Shown here in pieces: positions 25,907-34,119 of a stretch of 64,000 nucleotides of DNA. How positions within the stretch are numbered: the first letter of the stretch is position 1; each line of letters opens with the position of its first letter. The notes beneath the pieces were generated by a model that was not told where the DNA came from, did not search any database, and saw nothing but the letters and a program-made list of their open reading frames with translations. The stretch is from Micromonospora sp. FIMYZ51 (GTDB taxonomy: Bacteria > Actinomycetota > Actinomycetes > Mycobacteriales > Micromonosporaceae). The position numbers and the translations under genes are program-made. The stretch covers positions 4,774,001-4,838,000 of the forward strand of contig NZ_CP134706.1 of assembly GCF_038246755.1 (NCBI RefSeq), in the 5' to 3' direction.

Positions 25907-27382
25907 ATGTCATTCCGAATATTTATCAGTTACCGCAAGTCTGATCAGTTTGCGGCTGCAATACTGCTTGACGAATCAATGCGAGCACGTTTCGGAAACG
26001 AGGCAGTCTTCCGAGACAGCCGCAGCATCCCGCTCGGCGCGGATTTTCGATCGCGGCTCTGGCAGGCGCTGAGCGAGTCCGACGTCCTGCTCACCGTGAT
26101 CGGTGAGCAGTGGTTGTCCGCCGAGCAGGATGGCGTGCGTCGGCTGGATATGCCGGACGACTATGTACGGCTGGAGATCGCCTACGCTCTGCGGTTCGGC
26201 TTGAACGTCGTTCCCGTGCTAGTCGGCGATACGCCCCTGCCGTCTGAGGGCGATCTGCCGCGCGATCTGCGGGAGCTGGCATACCGCCAGTACATCCGCA
26301 TCGACGTCCGGACCGCCCATCAAAGCCTGGACATGCTCGCTGACCAGATCGCGAGGATCATCAGTGATCAGAACGGCGGGACACCCCCGCCCCCAGCGAT
26401 CCCGCAGCACATGAGCGGCGAGAGTCAATACACTGTGGTCGCCATCCGCATTGACAAGTACATCGACCGGCCCGATCCGGAACAGGGCGCCCTACGCGCG
26501 ACGATGTACGAGCAGTTGCTCCTCGCAGCCGCCGATGCAAGCCTCCCGTGGAGCGACTTCGCGGTCCAGGACTACCTCGGCGGAGTCCACCTCTTCGTAC
26601 CCGGATTTACCTCGCCCGCGGCCATCGTGGTGGACTACCTGGACTCACTCGAAAAGCGGCTGGCACACCTGCCCGCAGCAGGGCGAAACCGCCTACGTCT
26701 GCGGGTCGCCGTCCACCTTGGAATCGCGAGCCGGGATCCGCATGGCTGGGCCGGTGCAGCTCTTGCCGTCGCCGACCGGATGGTAACGGCCGCCGTTCTC
26801 GCCGACGTACTGACAGCCCGGCCACGAGACCGGGTCGCGCTGATCGTCTCTGAAGGCCTCTACGAGGCTGTGGTAAGGCCCGGATACCGCGATGTGGATC
26901 CGGACAGTTTTGCCGCTGTCGACATCAAGACGGCGGGCCACCCGACCACCAAGGCGTGGGTGCGGAACGCGTCTGCCATGAAGCCGGCGCAGCGGCAGCG
27001 TTGGCCATGGCGGTTGACCACCGGGCTCGGTGTGTGCCTCGGCCTCATCGTTCCGCTCGCCTTCGTACTGTTCGATGGTCGCGCCGACCCGCGCTCACCG
27101 GGAGGAACGACGGTCCAACTCACGGACAACCGAGCAGGCACCCCCGTTTTCAGCGACGTGAACGGCACTCCCGCGGACGCCGCACGCATCCCCTTCGGCA
27201 CATCGGTTCACGTCTCATGCAAGGTTCGAAACACCGTCGGTGGGATGACCAGCGTTCTGTATTGGTACCGCCTAGAGAGCGAGTGGCGGGGACTGTACGC
27301 GCCTTCCGACACCTTCGCCAACGGCGATGTTCCCGGTACGGGCGGCAGCACGAGAGTGGATGCCAATGTGCCGGACTGCTGA
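25907..27382 (+). CDS. TIR domain protein with cyclase-like domain and membrane anchor
   Basis: A 491-residue protein in four parts. Residues 1-155 are a TIR domain: FRIFISYRKSDQFAAAILLD, VFRDSRSIPLGADFR, and DDYVRLEIAYALRFGLNVVP with the candidate catalytic Glu. Residues about 175-355 resemble the class III nucleotide-cyclase fold (VVAIRIDKYIDRPDPEQGAL, LRLRVAVHLGIASRDPHGWA), but the metal-binding DRGDG region reads DYLGG, so it is probably not a cyclase. A membrane helix follows at about 372-394, then a 97-residue outside domain. Bacterial TIR domains often degrade NAD+ in conflict systems; that activity is inferred. The next gene encodes an exported protein, 18 bases downstream. Confidence 0.83.
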   Translation: MSFRIFISYRKSDQFAAAILLDESMRARFGNEAVFRDSRSIPLGADFRSRLWQALSESDVLLTVIGEQWLSAEQDGVRRLDMPDDYVRLEIAYALRFGLNVVPVLVGDTPLPSEGDLPRDLRELAYRQYIRIDVRTAHQSLDMLADQIARIISDQNGGTPPPPAIPQHMSGESQYTVVAIRIDKYIDRPDPEQGALRATMYEQLLLAAADASLPWSDFAVQDYLGGVHLFVPGFTSPAAIVVDYLDSLEKRLAHLPAAGRNRLRLRVAVHLGIASRDPHGWAGAALAVADRMVTAAVLADVLTARPRDRVALIVSEGLYEAVVRPGYRDVDPDSFAAVDIKTAGHPTTKAWVRNASAMKPAQRQRWPWRLTTGLGVCLGLIVPLAFVLFDGRADPRSPGGTTVQLTDNRAGTPVFSDVNGTPADAARIPFGTSVHVSCKVRNTVGGMTSVLYWYRLESEWRGLYAPSDTFANGDVPGTGGSTRVDANVPDC

Positions 27383-27400
27383 TCCCACTAAGGAGCGGAT

Positions 27401-28783
27401 GTGAAGATTACCACCGCCCGCACGGTTCCGGTCGTCGTCCTGGTCGCGATCCTTGCCGTACTGCTGCTCGGTACGGATCTGGTGCGGGCACGCCAGGGAG
27501 CCGCTCCGGCCGAACACCGTGCGGTTCTCAACTCAGATCTCGGCTGGATCAACCTCCGCCAGTGCACCAAGGCCACCTGCGTCGTGCTCGACCAGCCAGA
27601 CAACGGCACCGTCGTCACCGTTCGGTGCTGGATAAGGGGGCAGATCGCCGACCCCGACGGTCATCCGGGACTCGACCGGTGGTACCTGGTCACGAAAATC
27701 GACGGACGCTACGTCGGATCCTCAGGCTACGTCTACGCCGCACTGCTCAACACACCACCCGAAGGGCTGCCGGGGTGCCACAAGCGGGAAGGCATGACCG
27801 AGATTGGCACCCGCTACCCGCTCATCCCCGAGGCCGGTCACGCGGTCACACTCGCTCGCGGACCCGCTGCGCCAGAGGGCTACTGGTACGCAATCACGGT
27901 CCGCGGGCTGCGTCCGCACACGACGTTCGAGGTGCGGTGCTTCGACTCGGAGGACAACACCCCCACCGACTTCCTACCTGACAAGCGCGGATTCCGCCGC
28001 TATCCGATCCGAACCGATGCGAACGGCAACGCCTACAGCGAGAGGGGCTGCTACTCCGCCGTGAACGGCAAGCACACCGTATCGGTCGACGACTGGTACT
28101 CAAACAGCGTGCTGTGGGGCGCCTCGCCAAGTAAGGACCCGGCCCTCACCAATGCTCCCAGGGCGCCTACCGTGGCACCCCGTACACCAGGGTTAGGCGG
28201 GGAGGACAGCCCGGTGGTTCGGCTCGCGAAGGGCCCCGCAGCGCCAAAGGGATACCGGTACGCGATAACTCTACGCGGCTTTCCCGCCATAAGCATGATT
28301 AACATCACCTGCTACGACAGCGTCTCGTCTGCCGGCTTCCACAGGTTTTCCCTGCGTACCGACAGCGAAGGAGGTGCCAGCACGACGAGCCAATGCTACT
28401 CGGGCGACGGGCCGGATCACTGGGTCGCGGCGAACGGCGTCGAGTCGAATCACGTGACTTGGTCCGGTGAATCGAAGGTTTCAGTACCATTGCCTTCTCC
28501 TGCCCCGCCCCCACCTCCGCCACCCAGCCCTGCCGTCTACCTGGCACAAGGACCGGCGGCGCGGGCTGGTTACCGCTACGCAATTACGTTAGACGCCTTC
28601 ACACCGCACACGAGCGTGACATTGACCTGCCACGACTCAGTCGACCCGGACGGTTTCTACGCATTTAGCCTGCGAACCGACGGCAATGGTCACGCGTTCA
28701 CCCAGAGCTACTGCTACTCCGGCGATTACCCAGACCACTGGGTAAGAGCGAACGGAGTCGAATCCAACCATGTCCACTGGTAG
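27401..28783 (+). CDS. exported protein with SH3-like domain and three tandem repeats
   Basis: A 460-residue secreted or anchored protein. A signal/anchor helix (VPVVVLVAILAVLLLG) is followed by a bacterial SH3-like domain at about 40-115 (LGWINLRQCTKATCVVLDQP, YVGSSGYVYAALL). Three ~85-residue repeats begin near residues 148, 272 and 380. Each reads V.LA.GPAA..GYRYAITL, then a Cys-D-S segment, FSLRTD and CYSGD.PDHWVRANGVESN. Repeats 2 and 3 are separated by a proline run. Each repeat has two cysteines, probably a disulfide. It follows the TIR-membrane gene by 18 bases and may share its extracellular role. No known family. Confidence 0.75.
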   Translation: MKITTARTVPVVVLVAILAVLLLGTDLVRARQGAAPAEHRAVLNSDLGWINLRQCTKATCVVLDQPDNGTVVTVRCWIRGQIADPDGHPGLDRWYLVTKIDGRYVGSSGYVYAALLNTPPEGLPGCHKREGMTEIGTRYPLIPEAGHAVTLARGPAAPEGYWYAITVRGLRPHTTFEVRCFDSEDNTPTDFLPDKRGFRRYPIRTDANGNAYSERGCYSAVNGKHTVSVDDWYSNSVLWGASPSKDPALTNAPRAPTVAPRTPGLGGEDSPVVRLAKGPAAPKGYRYAITLRGFPAISMINITCYDSVSSAGFHRFSLRTDSEGGASTTSQCYSGDGPDHWVAANGVESNHVTWSGESKVSVPLPSPAPPPPPPPSPAVYLAQGPAARAGYRYAITLDAFTPHTSVTLTCHDSVDPDGFYAFSLRTDGNGHAFTQSYCYSGDYPDHWVRANGVESNHVHW

Positions 28784-28859
28784 AGACGCCTTGGTCGTTG
28801 CCCGGCGCACCCCTGGGTCTTGGTCACGGCGACAGCGGCATCGTTCGCGCTCGGCGGTT

Positions 28860-29085
28860 GCGGCCGCGAGCGGACGGCTGAGCCGCTGTGGGCCGCAACT
28901 TCAGCTTCTGCCGTGACAGCATCAGCCCCGACGGCTTCAAGACCGAAACCCTCAGGACCGACAATGGGGTACCGCCGCCTCGGAGTCGTACTGCTACTCG
29001 GGCGAAGGCGAGGAGCACTGGATCACTGCCAACGGACAGGACTCGAAGGGGTTTGGTGGGCCTGACTCATCCGCCTCACTGTCCG
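28860..29085 (+). pseudogene. decayed fourth copy of the exported-protein repeat
   Basis: One frame reads FSFCRDSISPDGFKTETLRTD and then, after a frameshift near 28970, another reads AASESYCYSGEGEEHWITAN followed by GQDSKG. Both match consecutive parts of the repeat in the preceding gene (CHDSVDPDGF..FSLRTD, SYCYSGDYPDHWVRANG). It lies about 80 bases after that gene's stop, so the protein once had another repeat or a paralogue followed it. Confidence 0.6.
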
Positions 29086-29164
29086 CAGGCAACGTTCGCG
29101 CCGCGCAGGACACGGTCGCGGCGTCCGGCTACTGCTACCCAAATCTATAGCGGCGTGCTCGGCA

Positions 29165-29690
29165 GAGGTTGATTCGTTGCTCATGGTGCCGACGATGACC
29201 CGCTCGATGACGATGCCGCTGCTGGTGCCCAGCGCGGCCAGCAGGTGTACTGGGCTGCCGTCTGCCCGGGAGCGTCTCGCACGGCTTGCCGTCGATGGCG
29301 ACGACCTGCCGGTACCGCCGTCGCTGGGGCTGATCCTGCAGCGAGGTGCGAACGCAGCCAGCTCGCGAGAACCGTGGACAGCAGGGGGCGCCCAGACGGA
29401 TCAGCAGCCGTCACATCATGGTCGTGGCCGGTACCCCCGCGTAGGAAGCCGAGCCGTGCCTGGGCGATATTGTCCAGGTCGTGCCGGCAGACACCCCCGA
29501 TCGCGACCATCGAGCGTGCCCCGCCATCACCGCCTACACTGCGGGCAACCCGGCCAGCGGGTGACGAAACCACGCGTTTGTGAGGGTCCGTTACCGTCGC
29601 CAGCGCGTGCAGCAAACCTGCTTGTTCACGTCGGGCACCGGAGATAGCGCAGATGGTAACTGCGGACAGTACCTGCATCGGGCATGTCGG
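29165..29690 (-). pseudogene. ISAs1-type transposase remnant
   Basis: Minus-strand frames hold scattered pieces of an ISAs1-family DDE transposase. The frame ending at 29181 has ARSMVAIGGVCRHDLDNIAQ and ARLGFLRG. After frameshifts come HRRQAVRDAPG (normally IDGKAVRGA) and VHLLAALGTSSGIVIERVIV followed by GTMSNE. No frame is intact, and no ends were recognised. Confidence 0.55.
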
Positions 29691-29696
29691 AGACGC

Positions 29697-30752
29697 TCAC
29701 AGACGTCGGGCTCCATTGACCGACGACCCGTCGGCACCGGGCCGGGGCGGCGGCACCGTACTCGCGCGTCCCAGTTTCACCGGCGAGAGAACGGGAGGTT
29801 CCGTCCAAGCAGCAGGGGTAGGGCTTTTGCGTGACACCGCCTCACGGATGCGATCGGTGAGATCGTCCCGGAACCGCTCGATGTCGACAGCCTGCAGCAC
29901 GCCTTTATCGATGAGATATGTCAGCAGCTCCGACGAGCGCACGTCGCGTGCTTCGTCGCGATCAACTCCAGTCTTCCAAACCTGCATGATGAGGTCGAAG
30001 GTTCCCTCTTTGTCCTGCGGATTCTCGGCTAGGTGCGCGAGTAGTAGCTGGTAGGGGTCCAAGTCCAGTCCACGAAGGGTTGTCAGGGCTTCCTTGTGTC
30101 TTTCCAGCTCGCCGGAGTGTTCGATCCTCTTGATCTCGTTTGCACGCATGGCGGCCAACTTGGCCTGCTCGTGCCGCTCGACTTCAAGTTCCCTACGGCG
30201 ATGCGAATCTCTGCGGTCGGCCAGATACTCACGCGCGGCGAAATCGGGAGTGAGTTGTGCGCATACATAATAGATCTTGATTCCTTCAGGAAGAGTGAAG
30301 CCTTCGGCGCATTCGCGGTTAAACCGCTCTTCGGCGAGGTGAGTCTCATCGATTTCAAATTCACGGACCGTGGCCCTCAGCGCGTCCCCGACGTAGTTGA
30401 GGATCGCGGAGTCGCCGTAGGTGATATTGCGGCGCACCACTTCGGCCGGATCCGTCACACGGAATCCAATGTTCAGTGTCGCCTCCAGATAATGAGCGCG
30501 CCTTGCGGTTGGCAGGTCCATCCCTCCCAATTTCGCGATTCGCCGATGATCGGCCACGTCTATCTCGTATCGCGTCCAGCCGAAAACTGGGGCCTGACGA
30601 CTCCACTTGAACCGGACGCTATCCGGATAGCTCACCTCGCCTGCGGCGTTCGAGTACACGACGGTCACCCCCGGCCGGGAGGCAGGAGTACGCTGCCACC
30701 CAGGCCAGGCGATAGGTGCAGAGCGAATGATTGGCTGGAAGCCACGTGCCAT
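29697..30752 (-). CDS. SPFH/prohibitin-like domain protein
   Basis: A 351-residue protein. The first ~190 residues resemble an SPFH (band 7) domain: VRFKWSRQAPVFGWTRYEID, LEATLNIGFRVTDPAEVVRR, ALRATVREFEIDETHLAEER. A charged coiled-coil follows at about 190-240 (RRRELEVERHEQAKLAAMRA), then a helical tail with LLLAHLAENPQDKEGTFDLI. No clear membrane helix is present. SPFH proteins form ring-shaped scaffolds on membranes. It is the last gene of a four-gene operon, five bases after the STAND-like gene. The combination with TIR and STAND proteins is unusual; the function is unknown. Confidence 0.72.
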   Translation of the reverse strand: MARGFQPIIRSAPIAWPGWQRTPASRPGVTVVYSNAAGEVSYPDSVRFKWSRQAPVFGWTRYEIDVADHRRIAKLGGMDLPTARRAHYLEATLNIGFRVTDPAEVVRRNITYGDSAILNYVGDALRATVREFEIDETHLAEERFNRECAEGFTLPEGIKIYYVCAQLTPDFAAREYLADRRDSHRRRELEVERHEQAKLAAMRANEIKRIEHSGELERHKEALTTLRGLDLDPYQLLLAHLAENPQDKEGTFDLIMQVWKTGVDRDEARDVRSSELLTYLIDKGVLQAVDIERFRDDLTDRIREAVSRKSPTPAAWTEPPVLSPVKLGRASTVPPPRPGADGSSVNGARRL

Positions 30753-30757
30753 TTCTT

Positions 30758-32986
30758 CTACTCCAGGTTCGTGGTCTCTGTCTCGAGTTGGCCGAGGTAT
30801 CCTTTGACGGCGCTCGCGGTTCTTGTCAATGGTTGTAAGTGATCAGGGCTGCGCCATTGATCAACCAAGTGGCGTACGGTATGCCGCATCCGCTCGTCTT
30901 GCTGATATACGGCGCCAATCAGATATGTGAACGCCCGCCGCATCGTCTGGTTCTTCTCGGCCATGGCAGCCCAGTCGGTGAGGGTTGTGATGGCTTGGTC
31001 ACGGAAGGTCCAGGACTGTAAGGAATTTGCCCACAGGAGGCACAGCGTGCCCCGCAGCCGCCGGTCGCCATCGGCGAGGACGAGCAGGACCGGCCACAAC
31101 TCCGGTACTCCGCGGTGGTCGTCATCCGTCTCGGCGATCAGCGACCTTGCTGCATCGAGGAACGCCCACTGCGCCGCCGGCTCGCGCCGGTAGTTGGGCA
31201 ACCACTCGCAGAGCGCCGACAGGATCGGGCTCACGAGTCGACAGTCAGCCCGCCCAGCGAGATCGGAGAGGCTGCGTGCGACAGAGAATCGGACCTCGCG
31301 CCTGTCGACGACGGCAAGTCTGCCGAGCCGATCGATCAACCACGTCGGGTCCGTCGAAGCAAGACTTACGCCGTAGGCCCGGGCCGCCGTGGCCCGCGTC
31401 CATGTATTGCTCCGGATTCCGCCGTGCCATTCCTCGACGAGACGCACGACGTTTGCTGCCGTGGAGGTGGTCGCCGCGGGGACCCGGAGGGCGTTCGCGA
31501 CCGCCTCCCGGCGCAGGTAGTCCTCGTCTCGCGCCCAGGGGGCGAACATTCGGTGATGCAGATGGTCGAAGTTTCGAACGGATAGCAGTCCGAGGGCTGT
31601 CGCTGCACGAATCCGGACGCGCTCCGGCTGCTCCTTGGTCGATGCCAACTCGAGCAACCAGTCGGTGATCGCCTCGGTAAACCCGACCCGACGCCAGAAG
31701 TGCTGGATGACGCGCCGGGGATATGTCCGTTCAGAGTACTCGACGGCTTGGACGACGGTGCGGCCGAAGGAGCCCCGGGTATACACTTCCCGCAGGCACG
31801 CGCGGAATTCTTCTAGTCGATTTCGGTCACCAGCCCGACCGACGTCTATTGATTTGCTTCTCGTGATGTCTAGTTTTGACAGCAGCACGCTCCCCATTTC
31901 CGTAACCTTTTCATGGGGCATTCCGTCGAGTACCGCAAGGGCGACGGCAAAGCAAATGTCCTCGGGGTCCGTGAACCCGTCGAGCCAAATGGTGAAGTCG
32001 TCGGCGTTTCGTCGCGCCATTCTGTCCCGCACGAGCGTTATGTTGGTCTTGCCCTCCTGGGTAGCGCGCTGGACGAGTTCGGCGAAAGTGGCTGCCCGTC
32101 TGCGCGGCAACCGTGGCACTAGGTCGTCGATGGCCCGACCCACTTCATCCTGCTCGAGCACCTGCTCCGCCTGGTTGCCGAGGCGCCAGCGCAGGTGGCT
32201 CTCGACTATGGCCCGATGCGTCGGAGGATCGAATCCTGGAAGGCGGTGGTCGAGCGCCTCCTCGTCCGCGAGCCGGGTATCGGGACCGACGATGATGACG
32301 AGCCGCGCCTTGGCCTCCATGAGAAGGTGGTCCAGGTTCCGCAGTTGGCGCCCGGAGACAACCATCGCTACCTCCGGTTCGACTACGAGACCGGCGCCCC
32401 TGATTCGGCCGTCCGGCTGCCGCCGCTCCGCCTCGATTGCATCGGCAAGTTGCACGATATCCACGGCGGGATCCAAGAGGTAGATCGTGTCATGGGCCGC
32501 ATCCAGCAGCAGTCTGATCGCTAGTGTGGTTCTGCCGTGGCCAGCCGAGGCCTGCATGAGGGAGGTGTTTCGAGTCTCGAAGTCTGCCTGCAACTTTCCC
32601 ATGACTCGGGGCGGTACGAACGCGGCGCGGGCCGGCTCCAGCAGCAGGGGAGACAGACGGTGCATTCGCGCGGGTGTCTCGCTCCGGCCGAAGGTAATCA
32701 TGTATTTGTCGCCGCCAACCAGGTCGCCTTGGATCAGCACCTGCTCCGCTTCTTCCAACCACTGTTGGCGCCGAGTCGCGTCTCCAGGGTCAGTCTCTGT
32801 CGCGTCGGCCGGCGCAGTTTCTGTACCGGCCGGTCCCACACGACCATTCGCCTTATCCGCGCCGCCGGTCTTACGGCCCGCCCCTGAGGCAGCGGTCTCG
32901 GTGCCGGCGGGGGTGGCTGTCTCCCGGTGCGGGCCCCCCGCGTCCGGTCCAGGATCGTCCGCAGTGGTATCCGGCTTCTCACTCAT
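30758..32986 (-). CDS. STAND-like P-loop NTPase with HEAT-like repeats
   Basis: A 742-residue protein. Residues 1-80 are a disordered, Ala/Gly/Thr-rich linker, then LIQGDLVGGDKYMITFG at 85-99. A degenerate P-loop stands at 146-154 (ASAGHGRTT, Lys replaced by Arg), with KARLVIIVGPDTR as a Walker B-like strand. The C-terminal half is helical with HEAT-like repeats (RVRIRAATALGLLSVRNFDH, YLRREAVANALRV, REVRFSVARSLSDLAGRADC). This is the layout of STAND sensors, where the repeats detect a trigger and the NTPase oligomerises an effector. It starts within two bases of the TIR gene stop, so the TIR protein is the likely effector. The changed P-loop leaves nucleotide hydrolysis in doubt. Confidence 0.75.
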   Translation of the reverse strand: MSEKPDTTADDPGPDAGGPHRETATPAGTETAASGAGRKTGGADKANGRVGPAGTETAPADATETDPGDATRRQQWLEEAEQVLIQGDLVGGDKYMITFGRSETPARMHRLSPLLLEPARAAFVPPRVMGKLQADFETRNTSLMQASAGHGRTTLAIRLLLDAAHDTIYLLDPAVDIVQLADAIEAERRQPDGRIRGAGLVVEPEVAMVVSGRQLRNLDHLLMEAKARLVIIVGPDTRLADEEALDHRLPGFDPPTHRAIVESHLRWRLGNQAEQVLEQDEVGRAIDDLVPRLPRRRAATFAELVQRATQEGKTNITLVRDRMARRNADDFTIWLDGFTDPEDICFAVALAVLDGMPHEKVTEMGSVLLSKLDITRSKSIDVGRAGDRNRLEEFRACLREVYTRGSFGRTVVQAVEYSERTYPRRVIQHFWRRVGFTEAITDWLLELASTKEQPERVRIRAATALGLLSVRNFDHLHHRMFAPWARDEDYLRREAVANALRVPAATTSTAANVVRLVEEWHGGIRSNTWTRATAARAYGVSLASTDPTWLIDRLGRLAVVDRREVRFSVARSLSDLAGRADCRLVSPILSALCEWLPNYRREPAAQWAFLDAARSLIAETDDDHRGVPELWPVLLVLADGDRRLRGTLCLLWANSLQSWTFRDQAITTLTDWAAMAEKNQTMRRAFTYLIGAVYQQDERMRHTVRHLVDQWRSPDHLQPLTRTASAVKGYLGQLETETTNLE

Positions 32987-32987
32987 C

Positions 32988-33569
32988 TCAGGTCACGTAC
33001 TTGGAGCCGTTGACGATGTCTCCGCCCACTCGTACGCGTCCGTTGAAGGTAATGCCGCCGGTCCCAGCTGGGTTGTCCGACCGCTTTGCGCGGGTGTCGG
33101 GACCGCTGCTGGCCAACACAAGCTCGTCGAGTCGGTCGAGCAGGCATCCGAGGTCCCGATCCGCGCTACGATGACGCAGGGTGAGGTACTGCTTGTGCTC
33201 AAGCGCGGCGAGCGAATCCGGCAGGACGCCGCCGGACGGCTTTGCGGCACCGCCCACGAGAACAGGAATGATCGGAATTTCGATCTGGAGGGCAAGTTCA
33301 ATTTCCTGTCGCACGAAGTCATCCATGAGATCTACACGACGTTTGCCCTCCGCATCGGGAGCCAGCCATTTGGGGCCGACGACGACAACCATCGCCAAAC
33401 ATTTGGCAAGCTGACCCCACAGTATAGGCCGGAAGTCGACTCCGAGTGGAATGGACCTGCTGTCGAGGAAGGACGCACCCTCCCCCAGTCGCTCATCGAT
33501 GCTCTGCGCCAGCAGCACGGCAGCCGATGGATCATCACTGTTCCGATAGCTGATAAAAACCTTTGCCAT
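32988..33569 (-). CDS. TIR domain protein
   Basis: A 193-residue protein, mostly TIR domain: MAKVFISYRNSDDPSAAVLL, SFLDSRSIPLGVDFRPILWG, then DDFVRQEIELALQIEIPIIP with the candidate catalytic Glu and VPVLVGG-type strand. The C-terminal tail (residues 172-193) reads ITFNGRVRVGGDIVNGSKYV, a Gly-Asp motif resembling the LVGGDKY segment of the neighbouring STAND protein. It is homologous to the TIR domain at 25907 (shared F.DSRSIPLG.DFR..LW). NADase activity is inferred from the family. Its stop is one base from the STAND start and its own start is six bases after the membrane gene, so it is within one operon. Confidence 0.85.
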   Translation of the reverse strand: MAKVFISYRNSDDPSAAVLLAQSIDERLGEGASFLDSRSIPLGVDFRPILWGQLAKCLAMVVVVGPKWLAPDAEGKRRVDLMDDFVRQEIELALQIEIPIIPVLVGGAAKPSGGVLPDSLAALEHKQYLTLRHRSADRDLGCLLDRLDELVLASSGPDTRAKRSDNPAGTGGITFNGRVRVGGDIVNGSKYVT

Positions 33570-33575
33570 TGCGCT

Positions 33576-34001
33576 CTACTCCAGAGGTGGATTTGCATCT
33601 ACGCCAGGGGCCCCGGATTGACATTCGGCAGAGTACTCCTCGGGCGCCCACTTGGGTATGCGCCAACGCTCGGCCTGCCCTGTCGAACGCACACGTATGG
33701 ATGATCGGCTCGCAGAGGGGGGAAGTCCAGACGATGCCCGTTGCCCGCCAAGAGAAAAACGGGATACCTCGTCCGACATCCCTAAACCTCTGGTCCTCGA
33801 TCGCACCCCGACGACCATGCCCGCTGCAACCATCCAGCCGAACGCGACCGCAGATGCCAGTTCAGGCCACTGCAGGGCCGCCGAGGTGGCAGTGACGCCG
33901 AGAGCAACAGCACCACAACGTCGTATCAAACTAAGGCCAATGAGCTTCGTCGCCATCGTCGTCCAATCGTTGGTATCGGTCACCGCTTTCGGCTCTTCCA
34001 T
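33576..34001 (-). CDS. small membrane protein heading the TIR-STAND-SPFH operon
   Basis: A 141-residue protein with two adjacent hydrophobic segments (RRCGAVALGVTATSAALQW and ASAVAFGWMVAAGMVVG), then a basic, Ser/Arg-rich cytoplasmic tail ending APGVDANPPLE. No family is recognised. It is the first gene of the operon and six bases upstream of the TIR gene. A membrane anchor or pore role is possible given the partners, but nothing in the sequence proves it. The start has GAGGCA upstream. The gene is divergent from an XRE regulator 118 bases away. Confidence 0.6.
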   Translation of the reverse strand: MEEPKAVTDTNDWTTMATKLIGLSLIRRCGAVALGVTATSAALQWPELASAVAFGWMVAAGMVVGVRSRTRGLGMSDEVSRFSLGGQRASSGLPPSASRSSIRVRSTGQAERWRIPKWAPEEYSAECQSGAPGVDANPPLE

Positions 34002-34119
34002 CGAGTTGAATGCCTCGTGTAGCCTCGCCTCAGCAGGTCGCCAATAGCAGCATGCACCGCCACGGGGTCAGCGGACAGTTGTTGCCCAGCCAGTCACTTC
34101 CCAGGCAACGGGAGACGAA

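Noticed and set aside
25907..27382. Active adenylate/guanylate cyclase in the TIR-membrane protein
   Set aside because: The metal-binding loop is DYLGG, and the usual acidic pair is missing, so I call it cyclase-like only.
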